6,963 nt of DNA. Origin: an uncultured bacterium (GTDB lineage Bacteria; Cyanobacteriota; Vampirovibrionia; Gastranaerophilales; Gastranaerophilaceae). The stretch spans positions 1 to 6,963 of the forward strand of contig CADCPD010000080.1 of the NCBI GenBank assembly GCA_902803265.1, in the 5' to 3' direction. A program made the position numbers and the translations under genes. Positions 6,072 through 6,963 of the stretch are shown here, in pieces; position 1 is the stretch's first letter, and each line of letters opens with the position of its first letter. The notes under the pieces were generated by a model, which had not been told where the DNA came from, did not search any database, and saw only the letters and a list, made by a program, of their open reading frames with translations.

Positions 6072-6963
6072 TAAGTGGATTTAGCAACGACAAAGTAAAT
6101 GTTAACATTAGATATGTTAACTTTCCAACAGCCATGACTGATAATTTTGAGATTAGTCATGACACTCTTAATGTGCTAAAAATTAGATTTAACAATGTTT
6201 TTAAAAATGAAAAGATTATGTACGGAACCGTTGCCGTATTAATCAGTTTGTTTTCACTATTAGCCGGTTATACAATATACTACATATATGATTTATACCA
6301 ACTAGATTCACACCCTATAAAAATAAAAAATGAATTTATGACAGAAACTCCTTATGCAAATGAGGATATATCTAATTTAGATGTTTTATTAAATGCCGAA
6401 ATGGGAGGAAATATTGCCGGAGGAGAAATGCCTAACGGAATAAACACCTCAAACATGCAACCTCAAATGCCTAATGATGGAGGTGTTTCTGCTATTACAG
6501 TACCTAGAAAAGGTCGTAAAATTATTGAAATAGATGATGAATATGATAATTCAGATATTGCGGTTGCTGTAGGCGAAAAGAAGGTTCAACTTACAGTTTC
6601 TGATAAAGAGAGAACAAATCCTTTTGTTCCTTATACAAATGCTCTTGGAATAGCTCCAAAAGTTAGCTTTCCGGAACCTGTACCAACCGTGCCAGAAGAT
6701 TCTGATGCAGGAAAGATTTTAACAACATCAATATCAGGGATTTTATATGATACATACAATCCTTCGGCAATAATAAATGTTCAGGGTTCAGATTATCTCG
6801 TAAAAAAAGGAGATATAATTAACAGATTTAAAGTTCTCAATATTACACCTACCACTGTTACCGTTCAATTAGGTGCAAATGTATACAGCGCCGGAGTAGG
6901 AGAACAAATAAGCGGAAAATTAGACTACAATACTATTTCTAATTTGGGAAATAAATTTGGGGG
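6068..6963 (+). CDS. Membrane-anchored GspC/PilP-like protein, 3'-truncated
   Basis: The frame is open for 298 codons and runs off the window end. It predicts a bitopic protein: about 50 N-terminal cytoplasmic residues, one membrane segment (about 52-73, YGTVAVLISLFSLLAGYTIYYI), then a long extracytoplasmic part. Residues 111-139 are a Gly/Met/Asn/Pro-rich spacer. RTNPFVPY (182-189) resembles the R-x-PF-x-P motif that precedes the folded domain of PilP proteins. Residues 216-285 (ISGILYDTYNPSAIINVQG, DYLVKKGDII, FKVLNITPTTVTVQLG, NVYSAGVGEQI) follow the beta-rich 'homology region' shared by GspC and PilP. In those proteins this region links the inner-membrane platform to the outer-membrane secretin. 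I infer a role in a type IV pilus or type II secretion machine, with partner genes probably downstream outside the window. There is no close family match by eye, so the name is tentative. Confidence 0.6.
   Translation, partial: MISGFSNDKVNVNIRYVNFPTAMTDNFEISHDTLNVLKIRFNNVFKNEKIMYGTVAVLISLFSLLAGYTIYYIYDLYQLDSHPIKIKNEFMTETPYANEDISNLDVLLNAEMGGNIAGGEMPNGINTSNMQPQMPNDGGVSAITVPRKGRKIIEIDDEYDNSDIAVAVGEKKVQLTVSDKERTNPFVPYTNALGIAPKVSFPEPVPTVPEDSDAGKILTTSISGILYDTYNPSAIINVQGSDYLVKKGDIINRFKVLNITPTTVTVQLGANVYSAGVGEQISGKLDYNTISNLGNKFG

Larger units (their letters stand above)
5942..6120 (+). repeat. Four ATGTTAA heptamers in two pairs with 15-bp spacing
   Basis: ATGTTAA occurs at 5942-5948 and 5957-5963, just upstream of the candidate promoter, and again at 6099-6105 and 6114-6120 inside the first codons of the membrane-protein gene. 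Within each pair the starts are exactly 15 bp apart. The third copy is part of a 12-bp palindrome, AATGTTAACATT (6098-6109). No known binding protein is implied, and A/T-rich composition makes chance plausible. Confidence 0.3.

Overview
This is an AT-rich window (by eye roughly 30% GC) from a bacterium that uses the standard bacterial code. It holds five protein genes, two of them cut by the window edges. The combination is a WecB-type epimerase, a GH57 protein with a DUF3536-type C-terminus, a U32-family protein, and a GspC/PilP-like bitopic protein. Together with the low GC and Lys/Asn/Ile-rich proteins, this would fit a gut Melainabacteria/Gastranaerophilales genome (non-photosynthetic relatives of Cyanobacteria). 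That placement is an inference from gene content and composition and is only moderately secure. I saw no tRNA, rRNA, CRISPR array, insertion sequence or phage gene.

Layout. Positions 1-1069 (+) hold the 5'-truncated UDP-GlcNAc 2-epimerase (wecB). It converges, with only 8 bp between the genes, on a 2.5-kb gene (3579-1078, -) for a GH57/DUF3536 glycoside hydrolase or glucanotransferase. Upstream of that on the same strand are a small secreted protein of unknown function with a likely OB-type beta-barrel (4193-3669) and a two-part U32-family protein with a C-terminal cysteine set (5903-4239). A 164-bp divergent intergenic region (5904-6067) separates the U32 gene from the start of a membrane-anchored protein (6068 to beyond the window end, +). 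That protein's C-terminal part resembles the homology region of GspC/PilP, so it probably opens a type IV pilus / type II secretion operon.

How it fits together. The genes belong to different processes: envelope polysaccharide precursor supply, alpha-glucan metabolism, a U32-type (RNA-modification or peptidase-like) function, and a pilus or secretion machine. They look like an ordinary chromosomal stretch of individually promoted genes rather than one system. Regulation is the more distinctive layer. Three genes have an extended -10 box of the form TATGnTAAAAT. The GH57 promoter is also overlapped by a perfect 13-bp inverted repeat that looks like a repressor operator. The U32 gene has TATAAT only 6 nt before its ATG and no Shine-Dalgarno sequence, which suggests a leaderless mRNA. 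The pilus-type gene is preceded by a possible 9-codon upstream ORF whose stop overlaps its start (ATGA). I found no convincing previously undescribed multi-gene system; the operator and the divergent region are the items most worth following.
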